A stretch of 64,000 nucleotides of DNA from Ramlibacter monticola (GTDB taxonomy: Bacteria; Pseudomonadota; Gammaproteobacteria; Burkholderiales; Burkholderiaceae_C). The notes beneath the pieces were generated by a model. The model made no database searches. It was not told the DNA's origin and saw nothing but the letters and a program-made list of their open reading frames with translations. The stretch lies in contig NZ_JAEQNE010000008.1 in the NCBI RefSeq assembly GCF_016722785.1, forward strand, positions 248,001 to 312,000. The letters run 5' to 3'. This document shows, piece by piece, positions 1-8,882 of this stretch. Every line of letters begins with the position of its first letter. The first letter of the stretch is position 1. The position numbers and the translations under genes were made by a program.

Positions 1-322
1 GCCGGACGGACCGGCAGCTTACTTCAGCTCCCTGCCGATCAAGGCGATGCTGAAGAGCCTGCTGGATGCCGGTGTGCGCGCCGAGGTCTCGCAGACCGCC
101 GGCACCTTCGTCTGCAACAACACCTTTTACGGATTGATGCACCTGCTGAGAACGCCGGAATGGCGTGGCGTGCGCGGCGGGCTGGTCCACGTGCCCTTCC
201 TGCCGGAGCAGGGCCAGCCCTCGATGCGGCTGGACGAGATCGTGCGCGGGCTGGAAATCGCGATCGCGTGCGCCCTGGAGACGCGGCACGACATCCGCAA
301 GGAAGCCGGCGCCCTGAACTGA
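1..322 (+). CDS. pcp: Pyroglutamyl-peptidase I, C-terminal part (cut by window edge)
   Basis: Cytoplasmic cysteine peptidase of family C15 that removes N-terminal pyroglutamate from peptides. The reading frame is open from base 2 and no start is inside the window, so this is the C-terminal half. The segment around SQTAGTFVCN carries the nucleophilic Cys of the family, and LVHVPFLPEQ carries the catalytic His; both motifs are intact. The end of the protein has the usual long helix rich in Glu and Arg. It lies upstream of, and on the same strand as, the PHP gene with a 47 bp gap. The internal ATG at 47 is not the start because homology begins before it. Confidence 0.9.
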   Translation, partial: PDGPAAYFSSLPIKAMLKSLLDAGVRAEVSQTAGTFVCNNTFYGLMHLLRTPEWRGVRGGLVHVPFLPEQGQPSMRLDEIVRGLEIAIACALETRHDIRKEAGALN

Positions 323-369
323 ATGGCCCGCGGCCTGCACGACTGCGGGTCGGCCCCTAGAATCAAGTT

Positions 370-1221
370 GTGTCCATCCTCAATGCCGACCTGCACTGCC
401 ATTCCGTGGTTTCCGACGGCACCCTCACGCCCGAGGAACTGGCCGCGCGGGCGGCGTCCAACGGCGTCGAGCTCTGGTCGCTGACCGACCACGACGAGAT
501 CGGCGGCCAGCACCGCGCCGCCGCCGCGGCCCGGGCGCAGGGCCTGCGCTACCTCACGGGGACCGAGATTTCCGTCACCTTCGCCGGGGAGACGGTGCAC
601 ATCGTCGGCCTCGGCTTCGACCCTGCCGACGAGGGCATGCGGCAGGGCCTGGAGCAGACCCGCGGCGGCCGCGGCGGCCGGGCGCGGGAGATCGCGGCCG
701 GACTGGCCACGGCCGGCATCCCGGGCACCTATGAAGGCGCGCTGAAGTACGTCGGCAACCCGGCGCTGATCTCGCGCACGCATTTCGCCCGCTACCTGGT
801 CGAGACCGGCGTGTGCAAGGACACCGCGGAGGTGTTCCGCCGCTACCTCACCGAAGGCAAGCCGGGCTACGTGCCGCACCGCTGGGCCGCCCTGAAGGAT
901 GCGGTGCGCTGGATCCGCGAGGCCGGCGGCGTCGCCGTCATCGCCCACCCCGCGCGCTACAAGTTCACGGCCAACGAGGAATACGCCCTGTTCACGGAAT
1001 TCAAGGCGCACGGCGGCCGCGCCGTCGAAGTCGTGACCGGCAGCCACACGGTGGCCGAATACGCCAGGTACGCCGACACCGCCCGCGAATTCGGGCTGGC
1101 CGCCTCGCGCGGCAGCGACTTCCACAGCCCCGGCGAAAGCCACACCGACCTGGGCCAGCTGCCCTTCCTGCCGGCGGAACTGACGCCGGTGTGGGACCTG
1201 CTGGCCGACCGCATCCAGTGA
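370..1221 (+). CDS. PHP-domain phosphoesterase (YciV/TrpH, RNase AM-like)
   Basis: 283 aa. A PHP-superfamily metal-dependent phosphoesterase; characterised relatives act as 3',5'-nucleoside bisphosphate phosphatase or 5'-3' RNase AM. The first metal-binding motif DLHCHSVVSDG is at residues 6-16, followed by SLTDHDE near residue 38, a late IAHPARY motif, and a C-terminal GSDFHSP, which together give the expected His/Asp metal ligands. Start is GTG at 370, six residues before the first motif. It heads a tight + strand operon; the next gene begins at the GTG overlapping this stop by 4 bp. The same neighbourhood (PHP, YciO, S2P, trpS) recurs in Betaproteobacteria, so the annotation is firm though the substrate is inferred. 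Confidence 0.9.
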   Translation: MSILNADLHCHSVVSDGTLTPEELAARAASNGVELWSLTDHDEIGGQHRAAAAARAQGLRYLTGTEISVTFAGETVHIVGLGFDPADEGMRQGLEQTRGGRGGRAREIAAGLATAGIPGTYEGALKYVGNPALISRTHFARYLVETGVCKDTAEVFRRYLTEGKPGYVPHRWAALKDAVRWIREAGGVAVIAHPARYKFTANEEYALFTEFKAHGGRAVEVVTGSHTVAEYARYADTAREFGLAASRGSDFHSPGESHTDLGQLPFLPAELTPVWDLLADRIQ

Positions 1222-2120
1222 GCGCCGCGTCCGCGGCCCTCGCGCTGCGCCGGCCGAACGCGCTCGCCGGCATCGCCCTCACCGTCGGCGCCAGCGCCTG
1301 CTTCGCCGCGCTCGACACCACCACCAAGTACGTCAGCGCCTCGGTGCCGCTGCTGATGGCGCTGTGGGTCCGCTACCTGTTCCAGGCCGTCGCCACCACC
1401 GCGGTGATGATGCCCGCGCGCGGCTGGCAGATCTGGCGCACCCGCCGGCTGGCCTGGCAGCTGGTGCGCGGCGTGCTGCTGCTCGCCAGCAGCCTGCTCG
1501 CCTTCCTGAGCCTGCGCTACATGCCGGTGGGCGAATTCACCGCGATCGTGATGATCACGCCGCTGGTGATCACCCTGCTCGCCGCCACCCTGCTGAAGGA
1601 GCACGTGTCGCCCCTGCGCTGGGTGCTGGTGGCCGGCGGCTTTGCCGGCACGCTGGTGATCATCCGTCCCGGCGCCAGCCACTTCGGCTGGAGCAGCCTG
1701 CTGCCGCTGGCGCTGGTGGGCTGCAATTCGGCCTTCCAGGTCCTCACCAGCAAGCTGGCTCAGACCGAGGACCCGGTGACGATGCACCTGTACACGGGCT
1801 GGACCGGCACCCTGATCGCCTCGCTGGCCCTGCCGTTCGTGTGGACCGCCCTGCCGAGCCCCTGGCTGTGGGCCGGGCTGGCCTTCATGGGCCTCATGGC
1901 CAGCGTGGGCCACTTCATGCTGATCCTGGCCTACTACCGCGCCCCGGCGGCGACGCTCACGCCTTATCTCTACACCCAGATCGGCTTCGCCATGCTGGGT
2001 GGCATGATCGTGTTCTCGCACCTGCCGGACCGGCTGTCGCTCGCCGGAATGGGCATGATCGCGGTCTGCGGCGCCGCCGGCGCCTGGCTGACGGTGCGCG
2101 AGCGCCGCCTGGCGGAATAA
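1218..2120 (+). CDS. DMT-superfamily transporter (EamA family)
   Basis: 300 aa inner-membrane protein with about ten predicted hydrophobic segments arranged as two EamA repeats, the usual size for a 10-TMS drug/metabolite transporter. The first helix follows directly after an N-terminal RRPNALAG stretch. GTG at 1218 overlaps the TGA of the PHP gene (GTGA), which indicates translational coupling; the same frame stays open much further upstream, but only because of G+C bias, since that part lacks hydrophobic segments. Substrate cannot be told from sequence; family members export amino acids, nucleosides or other small metabolites. Confidence 0.88.
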   Translation: MSAASAALALRRPNALAGIALTVGASACFAALDTTTKYVSASVPLLMALWVRYLFQAVATTAVMMPARGWQIWRTRRLAWQLVRGVLLLASSLLAFLSLRYMPVGEFTAIVMITPLVITLLAATLLKEHVSPLRWVLVAGGFAGTLVIIRPGASHFGWSSLLPLALVGCNSAFQVLTSKLAQTEDPVTMHLYTGWTGTLIASLALPFVWTALPSPWLWAGLAFMGLMASVGHFMLILAYYRAPAATLTPYLYTQIGFAMLGGMIVFSHLPDRLSLAGMGMIAVCGAAGAWLTVRERRLAE

Positions 2121-2128
2121 CAAGAGCA

Positions 2129-2764
2129 ATGGCCCAATTCTTCGAGCTGCACCCGGACAACCCGCAGCCGCGCCTGTTGAAGCAGGCCGTGGCGATCCTC
2201 AATGGCGGCGGCGTGATCGCGGTGCCCACGGACTCCAGCTACGCCATCGCCTGCCACCTGGACGACAAGTCGGCGGCCGACCGCCTGCGCCAGATCCGCC
2301 GGGTCGACGAGAAGCACCTCCTGACCATCCTGTGCCGCGACCTGAGCGAGCTGTCGAACTACGCCCGCGTGGACAACAAGCAGTACCGCCTGCTCAAGTC
2401 GATCACGCCCGGCGCCTACACCTTCATCCTCGACGCCACCCGCGAGGTGCCGCGGCGGGTGAGCCATCCGCAGCGCAAGACCATCGGCATCCGCGTGCCG
2501 GACCACCGGGTGCTGCAGCAGTTGCTGGACGCCCATGGCGCGCCGCTGCTCGCCACCACCCTCATCGCGCCGGACGACGTGGAACCGCTCAACGAACCGG
2601 AGGAGATCCGCCGCCGCTTCGAGAAACTGCTCGATGCGGTGATCGGCTCCGGCCCCTGCCCCGACCAGCCCACCACGGTGGTGGACCTCACCCCCATGCA
2701 CACCGGCGGGGCCGCCTTGGTGCTGCGCCACGGGCGCGGCGATCCGGCCGCCCTGGGCCTGTGA
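2129..2764 (+). CDS. Sua5/YciO/YrdC family protein
   Basis: 211 aa, the length of YciO-type proteins rather than the longer Sua5. Contains the YrdC fold: AVPTDSSYAIAC near residue 35 (nucleotide-binding loop), KHLLTILCRDLSELSNYA, then PGAYTFILDA and KTIGIRVPDH. The family includes threonylcarbamoyl-AMP synthases for tRNA t6A37; YciO itself has a related but weaker or uncertain activity, so a role in t6A is possible rather than shown. ATG at 2129 starts 8 bp after the transporter stop, preceded by AAGAG. Part of the 370-4747 operon. Confidence 0.87.
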   Translation: MAQFFELHPDNPQPRLLKQAVAILNGGGVIAVPTDSSYAIACHLDDKSAADRLRQIRRVDEKHLLTILCRDLSELSNYARVDNKQYRLLKSITPGAYTFILDATREVPRRVSHPQRKTIGIRVPDHRVLQQLLDAHGAPLLATTLIAPDDVEPLNEPEEIRRRFEKLLDAVIGSGPCPDQPTTVVDLTPMHTGGAALVLRHGRGDPAALGL

Positions 2765-2787
2765 AGCCGCTCTGAGACAATGCCGCC

Positions 2788-3453
2788 GTGGACAACAGCA
2801 CCATCCAGACCATCCTGATCTACGCCCTGCCGGTGCTCTTCGCGATCACCGTGCACGAGGCGGCGCACGGCTACGTCGCGCGCCACTTCGGGGACAACAC
2901 CGCCTACATGATGGGCCGGGTGACGCTCAACCCGTTGAAGCACATCGACCCCATCGGCACCGTGCTGATGCCGCTGATGCTGTACTTCGCCACCTCGGGG
3001 GCCTTCCTCTTCGGCTATGCCAAGCCGGTGCCGGTCAACTTCAGCCAGTTGCGCCATCCGAAGCGCGACATGGTCTGGGTCGCGCTCGCCGGGCCCGCCT
3101 CCAACTTCATCCAGGCGATCCTGTGGGCGCTGCTGTTCACGCTGCTGGTCGCCCTGGGGCTCAACGAGCGCTTCTTCCTCTCCATGGCCAAGGCCGGCGT
3201 GCTGGTCAACCTGGTCATGTGGGCCTTCAACCTGTTCCCCCTGCCTCCGCTGGATGGCGGCCGGGTGCTGGTGGGCCTGCTGCCGCCGCGCCAGGCCTAT
3301 TCGCTGAGCCGCGTCGAGCCCTGGGGTTTCTTCATCGTGATGGGGCTGGTGCTGCTCGGGATCCTCAGCAACTACTGGCTGCGTCCCCTGATGGCCGTGG
3401 GCTACTGGATCCTCGACCTGCTGCTGACTCCGCTGACCTTCCTGCTGCACTGA
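2788..3453 (+). CDS. Site-2 protease family protein (M50)
   Basis: 221 aa intramembrane zinc metalloprotease, short form without PDZ or CBS domain. HEAAH at residues 23-27 is the HExxH zinc site inside the first transmembrane helix, and FPLPPLDGG near residues 149-157 supplies the third ligand Asp. Four to six hydrophobic segments are evident. Family members cut transmembrane substrates such as anti-sigma factors, but the substrate of this small type is unknown. GTG start at 2788, 23 bp after the YciO gene; the stop is 1 bp from trpS, so it is cotranscribed with trpS. Confidence 0.92.
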   Translation: MDNSTIQTILIYALPVLFAITVHEAAHGYVARHFGDNTAYMMGRVTLNPLKHIDPIGTVLMPLMLYFATSGAFLFGYAKPVPVNFSQLRHPKRDMVWVALAGPASNFIQAILWALLFTLLVALGLNERFFLSMAKAGVLVNLVMWAFNLFPLPPLDGGRVLVGLLPPRQAYSLSRVEPWGFFIVMGLVLLGILSNYWLRPLMAVGYWILDLLLTPLTFLLH

Positions 3454-3454
3454 C

Positions 3455-4747
3455 ATGGGCGCTCCCCTTCGCTTCCTCACCGGCATCACCACGACCGGCA
3501 CGCCCCACCTGGGCAACTACGTCGGCGCGATCCGGCCCGCCGTGCAGGCGAGCCGCCGCCCCGGCACCGAGAACTTCTATTTCCTCGCCGACTACCACGC
3601 GCTGATCAAGTGCGACGAGCCGGCGCGCATCCAGCGCTCCACGCTGGAGATCGCGGCCTGCTGGCTGGCCGCGGGGCTGGACCCGGAGCAGGTCTTCTTC
3701 TACCGCCAGTCGGACATCCCGGAGGTCACGGAGCTGACCTGGCTGCTCACCTGCGTCACCGGCAAGGGGGTGCTCAACCGCGCCCACGCCTACAAGGCGC
3801 AGGTGGACAAGAACACGGCCGCCGGCGTCGATGTCGACGCCGAGGTCACCATGGGCCTGTTCATGTACCCCGTGCTGATGGCCGCCGACATCCTGATGTT
3901 CAAGGCGCACCGCATCCCGGTGGGACGCGACCAGGTGCAGCACATCGAGATGGCGCGCGACATGGCGCAGAGCTTCAACCACCTCTATGGCGAGCACCTC
4001 GTGCTGCCGGAGGCGCAGATCGACGAGTCGGTGGCGCTGCTGCCCGGCCTGGACGGCCGGAAGATGAGCAAGAGCTACGACAACGTGATCGGCCTGTTCA
4101 GCCCTCGCGACCAGGTGCGCAAGCAGATCTTCTCCATCGTGACCGACTCGCGCGCGCCCGGCGAGCCCAAGGACACGGAAGGCTCGGCGCTGTTCCAGAT
4201 CTACCAGGCCTTCGCTTCCGCGGAAGAGACGCAGAAGCTGCGCGAAGCCTACGCCGCAGGGATCGCCTGGTCCGATGCCAAGCAACTGCTGTTCGAGCGC
4301 ATCGACCGCGAGATCGCGCCCATGCGCGAGAAGCACGAGCACCTCGTGAACCATCCGCAGGAGCTCGAGCGCATCCTGCAGGCCGGCGCGGCGAAGGCGC
4401 GTGGCCGCGCCACGCCCTTCATCCGCGAACTGCGCCAGGCCGTGGGCCTGCGCAACCTGGCCGACGTGCCCGGCGGCACGAAGAAGGACAAGGCCAGGGC
4501 CAGCCTGCCCGCCTTCAAGCAGTACCGCGAGGCCGACGGCCTGTTCTATTTCAAGTTCGTCGATGCGCAGGGACGCCTGCTGCTGCAGAGCGCGGGTTTC
4601 GCCTCGCCGAAGGAGGCCGGGCAGTTCATCGCAGGGCTGAAGGCCTCGCAGGCCTTGCCGCAGGACGGCAAGGCCGCGCCGGCCGCCGGCGTCTCATCCG
4701 AGCAGGTCCACGCCGCCTTGAAGGAACTCGCGGACTCCGGGAACTAA
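3455..4747 (+). CDS. trpS: Tryptophanyl-tRNA synthetase
   Basis: 430 aa class Ic aminoacyl-tRNA synthetase charging tRNA-Trp. The HIGH-equivalent is TPHLGN near residues 16-21 and the KMSKS loop is exactly KMSKS near residue 203, with DGRK before it. The first ~340 residues are the standard synthetase; the last ~80, containing KQYREADGLFYFKF, are the C-terminal extension seen in many betaproteobacterial TrpS proteins. ATG start lies 1 bp after the S2P stop, so expression depends on the upstream operon. Essential housekeeping gene; no oddities. Confidence 0.97.
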   Translation: MGAPLRFLTGITTTGTPHLGNYVGAIRPAVQASRRPGTENFYFLADYHALIKCDEPARIQRSTLEIAACWLAAGLDPEQVFFYRQSDIPEVTELTWLLTCVTGKGVLNRAHAYKAQVDKNTAAGVDVDAEVTMGLFMYPVLMAADILMFKAHRIPVGRDQVQHIEMARDMAQSFNHLYGEHLVLPEAQIDESVALLPGLDGRKMSKSYDNVIGLFSPRDQVRKQIFSIVTDSRAPGEPKDTEGSALFQIYQAFASAEETQKLREAYAAGIAWSDAKQLLFERIDREIAPMREKHEHLVNHPQELERILQAGAAKARGRATPFIRELRQAVGLRNLADVPGGTKKDKARASLPAFKQYREADGLFYFKFVDAQGRLLLQSAGFASPKEAGQFIAGLKASQALPQDGKAAPAAGVSSEQVHAALKELADSGN

Positions 4748-4764
4748 GGAGTTAGCGCGGACTT

Positions 4765-4794
4765 CTTCAGGGTTAAAGCTGTATCCTTCAGGGT
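4765..4794 (+). promoter_or_regulatory. Direct repeat in promoter of the NarL-type regulator gene
   Basis: The nonamer CTTCAGGGT occurs at 4765-4773 and again at 4786-4794, 21 bp apart, i.e. two turns of the helix, so both copies face the same side. They lie 22-51 bp upstream of the TTG start of the response regulator gene. Likely a binding site for a dimeric regulator, possibly autoregulation; the binder is not known. Confidence 0.4.
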
Positions 4795-4815
4795 GCAGTA
4801 ACAGGGAAGAAAACC

Positions 4816-5421
4816 TTGAGCCAGATCATGAACATGTACGTCATCGACGACCACCCCCTCATGCGGGAAGCCGTCGTGATGCTCCTGCGCCGGATGCGAC
4901 CCGGCGCCAACGTCATCGAACTCGATCGCCTCGGCGGCATCGAGGCGGCCGTCAAGCAGCACGGCGCGCCCGACCTGATCACGCTGGACCTGAAGCTGCC
5001 GGACACCACCGGCACGTCGGGCGTGCACGAACTGAAGAAGCTGTTCCCCGAAACGCCGCTGGCGGTGCTCTCCGCCTCGCCCTCCTCGGACGCGGAGGAG
5101 GCCTGCATCGAGGCCGGCGCCGACATCTACATCGAGAAGTCCTCGGGCGGGCTGGAGATCGGCAACGCGCTGCGCGCGCTGCTGTCCGCGGACGGCCAGT
5201 TCGAGGAACTGGCCCCCACCGACAGCAAGCTGTCCAAGCGCCAGAAGCAGTTGATCGTGATGCTGGATCGCGGCCTGTCCAACCGCGAGATCGCCGACGA
5301 ACTGGGGATCAGCGAGCACACCGTGAAGGTGCACCTGTGGCGGCTGTTCCGCCGCCTGGGCGTGAAGAGCCGCACCCAGACCATCCACTTCGCCCGCACG
5401 CACGGCCTGCTGGCCAGCTGA
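4816..5421 (+). CDS. NarL/LuxR-family response regulator
   Basis: 201 aa. N-terminal receiver domain (YVIDDHPLMREA near residue 8, phospho-acceptor Asp in ITLDLKLPD, Lys in IEKSSGG) followed by a C-terminal LuxR-type HTH (SKRQKQLIVMLDRGLSNREIA ... HTVKVHLWRLFRRLGV). Start taken as TTG 4816 because AGGGAAGA lies 5-6 bp before it; ATG at 4828 is the alternative and would be spaced too far. The stop is 1 bp from the stop of a sensor kinase on the opposite strand, so the pair is tail-to-tail and the kinase at 5423 is the natural partner. Target genes unknown. Confidence 0.92.
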   Translation: MSQIMNMYVIDDHPLMREAVVMLLRRMRPGANVIELDRLGGIEAAVKQHGAPDLITLDLKLPDTTGTSGVHELKKLFPETPLAVLSASPSSDAEEACIEAGADIYIEKSSGGLEIGNALRALLSADGQFEELAPTDSKLSKRQKQLIVMLDRGLSNREIADELGISEHTVKVHLWRLFRRLGVKSRTQTIHFARTHGLLAS

Positions 5422-5422
5422 G

Positions 5423-6850
5423 CTAGCCGCCTCCGTCCCGCGAGGGAAACATCTGCGCCACCACGGCCACCGCCCGCTCGCTCGCCGCGGGCGGGTCGGT
5501 CGGCTGCAGCGACAGCCGAAACACCGTCCCGCTCCCGACCCTGGAGGTGAAGGTGAGCGGGTGGCCCAGGATGTGGGTCAGCCGCGCCACGATGTAGAGG
5601 CCCAGCCCGAAGCCGTCCTCGGTGCCGGCGTGGCCCGGCACCTTGTAGAACTCCCGGAAGATCTCCCGCTGGTGCGCCGGCGCGATGCCCAGGCCGGTGT
5701 CCCAGATCTCGATGCGCAGGCCCGCACGGGTGGAGCGCGAGGCGACGAGGACCCCGCCCCGGGGCGTGTACTTCACCGCGTTGGAGATCAGGTTGCCCAC
5801 GATCCGCTGCAGCAGGATCGGGTCGGAGCGCACCGTGCCGGGACAGACGTGGAGCCGGAACCGCAGCCCCTTGGCCTCGCACAGGGGCCGGTACTGCAGT
5901 TCCAGGTTCCGCAGCAGCTTGGCCACGTCCACCGCCTCGATGTTCAGCTTCACCTTGCCGGAGTCCAGCCGCGCCACGTCGAACAGCGAGTCGAACAGCT
6001 GGTTGACCGCCTTGGTGGCGTCTACGATCTTGGGCGCCAGTTCGTGCACCAGTTCCGGCTCGCTGCCGAGCCAGTCGGCATAGAGCCCCAGGGCGTGCAC
6101 CGGCTGGCGGATGTCGTGGGCGGCGCTGGCCAGGAAGCGGTTCTTGATCTCCACCGCGTCCAGGGCGGCCTGGGTCTGGCGGGTCAGGGACTCGATCAGC
6201 TGCATGTTGCGGTACTGCAGCTCGAAATTGCGCCGCAGCGTGGCATGCAGGCGCTGACCGGAGTGGCGCAGCACCTGCCAGAAGATCAGGAGCAGCAGGG
6301 CCACCCACCAGTGATAGGTGGGCCCCTGCAGCCGCAGTTCCACCACCATCCGCCACGCCATCAGGGCCAGGGCGGTGCCGGCCAGGAGGTCCAGGTAGGC
6401 GCGCATCACGCGCACCCGCGCCGACAGGCTGTTGACGGAGAACATGGCCAGTCCGGCCAGCACCAGCCAGCAGATGTACTGGTCCCCCAGCGGCGCCCGG
6501 TCGAAATAGAGCTGCGTCATGAGGCCCCAGACCAGGGCGGACATGGGCCAGACGAGCCGGTGGCGGCGGAAGAAGGCGATCTGGTCCTCGGTGGACCGGG
6601 TGCGCACCTCGTTCTGGTACTGCTGGATCACCCACAGCCGCCAGAAGGCCACCGCCGCCCAGAGCGCGATCCAGGACAGCACCAGGACCGGGTAGTTGTC
6701 GTCCCACAGGATGCCCACCACGATGGCGACCAGCGTCAGCGCCAGCCACTGGGTGCTGCGCTGGGTCCGCATCAGGCTGCGAACCAGTTCGCCCTCGACC
6801 CAGTCTCGTTCGGCGGACGTGGCCGGCGCCGGGAGGCTCTCCGCTTTCAT
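5423..6850 (-). CDS. Membrane sensor histidine kinase
   Basis: 475 aa. Residues ~35-200 contain about six hydrophobic segments, making a polytopic input domain with almost no periplasmic part; a short coiled region leads to HisKA with AHDIRQPVHALGL (phospho-acceptor His245) and a complete HATPase (NLISNAVKYTPRG, WDTGLGIAP, GFGLGLYIV). This is an HDIRQP-type hybrid-related kinase of the betaproteobacterial kind that usually pairs with a NarL-type regulator. Faces the regulator gene at 4816 with a 1 bp gap. The input signal is unknown. Confidence 0.92.
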   Translation of the reverse strand: MKAESLPAPATSAERDWVEGELVRSLMRTQRSTQWLALTLVAIVVGILWDDNYPVLVLSWIALWAAVAFWRLWVIQQYQNEVRTRSTEDQIAFFRRHRLVWPMSALVWGLMTQLYFDRAPLGDQYICWLVLAGLAMFSVNSLSARVRVMRAYLDLLAGTALALMAWRMVVELRLQGPTYHWWVALLLLIFWQVLRHSGQRLHATLRRNFELQYRNMQLIESLTRQTQAALDAVEIKNRFLASAAHDIRQPVHALGLYADWLGSEPELVHELAPKIVDATKAVNQLFDSLFDVARLDSGKVKLNIEAVDVAKLLRNLELQYRPLCEAKGLRFRLHVCPGTVRSDPILLQRIVGNLISNAVKYTPRGGVLVASRSTRAGLRIEIWDTGLGIAPAHQREIFREFYKVPGHAGTEDGFGLGLYIVARLTHILGHPLTFTSRVGSGTVFRLSLQPTDPPAASERAVAVVAQMFPSRDGGG

Positions 6851-7071
6851 GCGGCGAGTCTAGAACATCCTCCGCTGCGACCTTCCATCGCTTGCTCACG
6901 CGCGCAGGACCTCACCGACATAGCTAGAGGCATCGTCCTACACGACTCCCTGCGCAATGCGCACAGACTCTGCCGTTGCGTTGACCTGACGCCCATCAAG
7001 CCGGCGACGCAACCCCCAGGACAAAGGGCGAGCGCCCCGCGTTCGCAGACCCCAACCTAGACGAGGACCCC

Positions 7072-7302
7072 ATGGAACAGACCGTCCACGATACCGACTC
7101 CCTGAAGCCCGCCCCGAAGAAGTCGCTGCGCGGTTTCGCCGCGATGGATCCGCAGCGCCAGCGCGAGATCGCCAGCCTGGGTGGTCGTGCGGCGCACCAA
7201 AGCGGCCACGCCCACGAATTCACCAGCGAAGAAGCCCGCGCCGCCGGCAAGAAGCGCCACGCCCGCGCCTCCTCCGGCGCCTCCGAGGCTCCCCGCGCCT
7301 GA
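7072..7302 (+). CDS. Small KGG-motif stress protein
   Basis: 76 aa, highly charged and without membrane segment or signal peptide. Contains the KGG/con-10-type repeats: one around MDPQRQREIASLGGRAAH and a second around FTSEEARAAGKKRH. Such short hydrophilic proteins (YciG/GsiB-like) are typically stress-induced. ATG 7072 is preceded by GACGAGGACC. It opens a + strand run of small genes leading to Ku, which fits a stress/DNA protection neighbourhood; the biochemical role is unknown. Confidence 0.8.
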   Translation: MEQTVHDTDSLKPAPKKSLRGFAAMDPQRQREIASLGGRAAHQSGHAHEFTSEEARAAGKKRHARASSGASEAPRA

Positions 7303-7378
7303 CGCGGCCGGGGGTAGGACCGCGCGCCGATCGCCAGGGGTTGCGGGCCGACAGGCCCCCCCAGGCGCGGCTCCTAGG

Positions 7379-7762
7379 ATGGCCGCCATGTCATCCCTGC
7401 AGGACGCGCGGTCTTCGCCCTCCTCCTTCCCCGCCGACCTCCCCGCCGACCCGGCGCCGGTCGAGTCCCCCCTCTCCCCGGCGCCTCAGCTTGCCCAGGC
7501 AAGCCGCGCCCTCTGGGTCGCGACGCTCTCCCTGATGGCGGCCTACATGCAGAACCCGGCGCCGGCGCATCGGCTGCTGCTGGCTCGCCGCATCGCCCGC
7601 AATTTCGACACGCTGGGGCGCCAGGAGTGCTTCGCCCCCGGCTGCCGTGCCACCTTCGCCCGCCTCGCGCGCCGCTGGCAGGCCCGGGCGGAGCAACTCA
7701 CGCCCGAAGGCCCGGCCCCGCGCCGCGGCTGGTTCGCACGCCTGTTCCCCGCGCGCTACTGA
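7379..7762 (+). CDS. Hypothetical protein
   Basis: About 127 aa; not recognised. The N-terminal ~40 residues are Pro/Ser/Ala-rich and disordered, followed by an amphipathic alpha-helical stretch (ALWVATLSLMAAYMQ and LLLARRIARNFDTLGRQ) with two Cys residues and a basic C-terminus. The second ATG at 7388 is an equally possible start. The same frame is open upstream to 7181, but that part overlaps the KGG gene and is a shadow. Located between the KGG gene and Ku on the same strand. Confidence 0.6.
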   Translation: MAAMSSLQDARSSPSSFPADLPADPAPVESPLSPAPQLAQASRALWVATLSLMAAYMQNPAPAHRLLLARRIARNFDTLGRQECFAPGCRATFARLARRWQARAEQLTPEGPAPRRGWFARLFPARY

Positions 7763-7875
7763 AGCCCCGCCCGCGCCCCGGGGGCGCTCGCCTACACGTC
7801 CGTCGGCGCGTGTCCGACAGCCTGCGGCCGGGCAGCTTTGCACACTCGACGGGAGACACCCACCCACGGATTTCA

Positions 7876-8868
7876 ATGGCAGATACCAAGGGCATGGCCA
7901 AGACCTCCACGAGGTCCCTCTGGAAGGGCGCCATCACGTTCGGACTGGTCCACATCCCGATCGGCCTCCATTCGGCCACGGAGGAGAGCGACGTCGATTT
8001 CGACTGGCTCGACCGCCGCACGCTGGACCCGGTGGGCTACAAGCGGATCAACAAGCGCACCGGCCGGGAGATCGACAAGGAAGACGTCGTCAAGGGCGTG
8101 GCTTACGGCAAGGGGCACTACGTGGTGCTGTTCCCCGAGGAAATCGCCGAGGCCTACCCGCGCACCACCCAGACCATCGAGATCGAGGCCTTCGTGGACG
8201 TGGCCGACGTGCCCTTCGTCTACCTGGAGAAGCCCTATTTCACGGCCCCCATCAACAAGGGGGAGAAGGTCTACGCGCTGCTGCGCGAGGCACTGAAGCA
8301 GACCGGCAAGGCGGGCCTCGCCCGGGTCGTGATCCACGGCAAGCAGCACCTGGCGGTGCTGCTGCCCTGCGGCCCGGCGCTGGTGCTGAACCTGCTGCGC
8401 TGGGGCGGCGAGATCCGCTCCTGGGAGGCCCTGGACCTGCCGCCGGAAGGCAAGTCCGCCGGGATCAAGGACACCGAGCTGAAGATGGCGAAGCACCTGA
8501 TCGAGGAGATGAGCGGCCACTGGCGCGCCGACGAACTCCGCGACGACTTCCACGACGCCATCATGAAGCTGGTGGAGGCCAAGGCGAAGGCGGGCGACAC
8601 GGCGACCGTGGAGCCGCTGGAGGAAGCGCCGGAAGCCCAGGGCGCGGACGTCATCGACCTGACCGAATTGCTGCGCCGCAGCCTGAAGGGCGGAGCGAAG
8701 CCGGCCCCGGCGCCGGCCCGCAAGGCCGTGGCGCGCAAGGCGCCGGCGCGATCGGCACCGCGCGAGGAACGGGCGGTCGCCGCCAGTGCGCCGCGCAGGC
8801 GGGCCACCGGCAGCGCCGCGAAGAAGGCCACCCCAACGAAAGCGGGCCGCGCCCGGCGCGCCGCCTGA
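7876..8868 (+). CDS. ku: Ku protein (bacterial non-homologous end joining)
   Basis: 330 aa. Homodimeric DNA-end-binding protein that recruits the LigD ligase in bacterial NHEJ. Typical Ku core from SLWKGAITFGLVHIPIGL (residues ~13-30) through DFDWLDRRT, NKRTGREIDKEDVVKG, AYPRTTQTIEIEAFV, YFTAPINKGEKVYALL and LPCGPALVLNLLRWGGEIR. The C-terminal ~75 residues form a Lys/Ala/Pro/Arg-rich tail, the known basic extension that modulates DNA threading. ATG 7876 chosen because the core begins just after; the frame extends upstream without homology. No ligD is in the window. Neighbours are small stress-type genes. Confidence 0.96.
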   Translation: MADTKGMAKTSTRSLWKGAITFGLVHIPIGLHSATEESDVDFDWLDRRTLDPVGYKRINKRTGREIDKEDVVKGVAYGKGHYVVLFPEEIAEAYPRTTQTIEIEAFVDVADVPFVYLEKPYFTAPINKGEKVYALLREALKQTGKAGLARVVIHGKQHLAVLLPCGPALVLNLLRWGGEIRSWEALDLPPEGKSAGIKDTELKMAKHLIEEMSGHWRADELRDDFHDAIMKLVEAKAKAGDTATVEPLEEAPEAQGADVIDLTELLRRSLKGGAKPAPAPARKAVARKAPARSAPREERAVAASAPRRRATGSAAKKATPTKAGRARRAA

Positions 8869-8882
8869 AGCAGGGGAACCCG

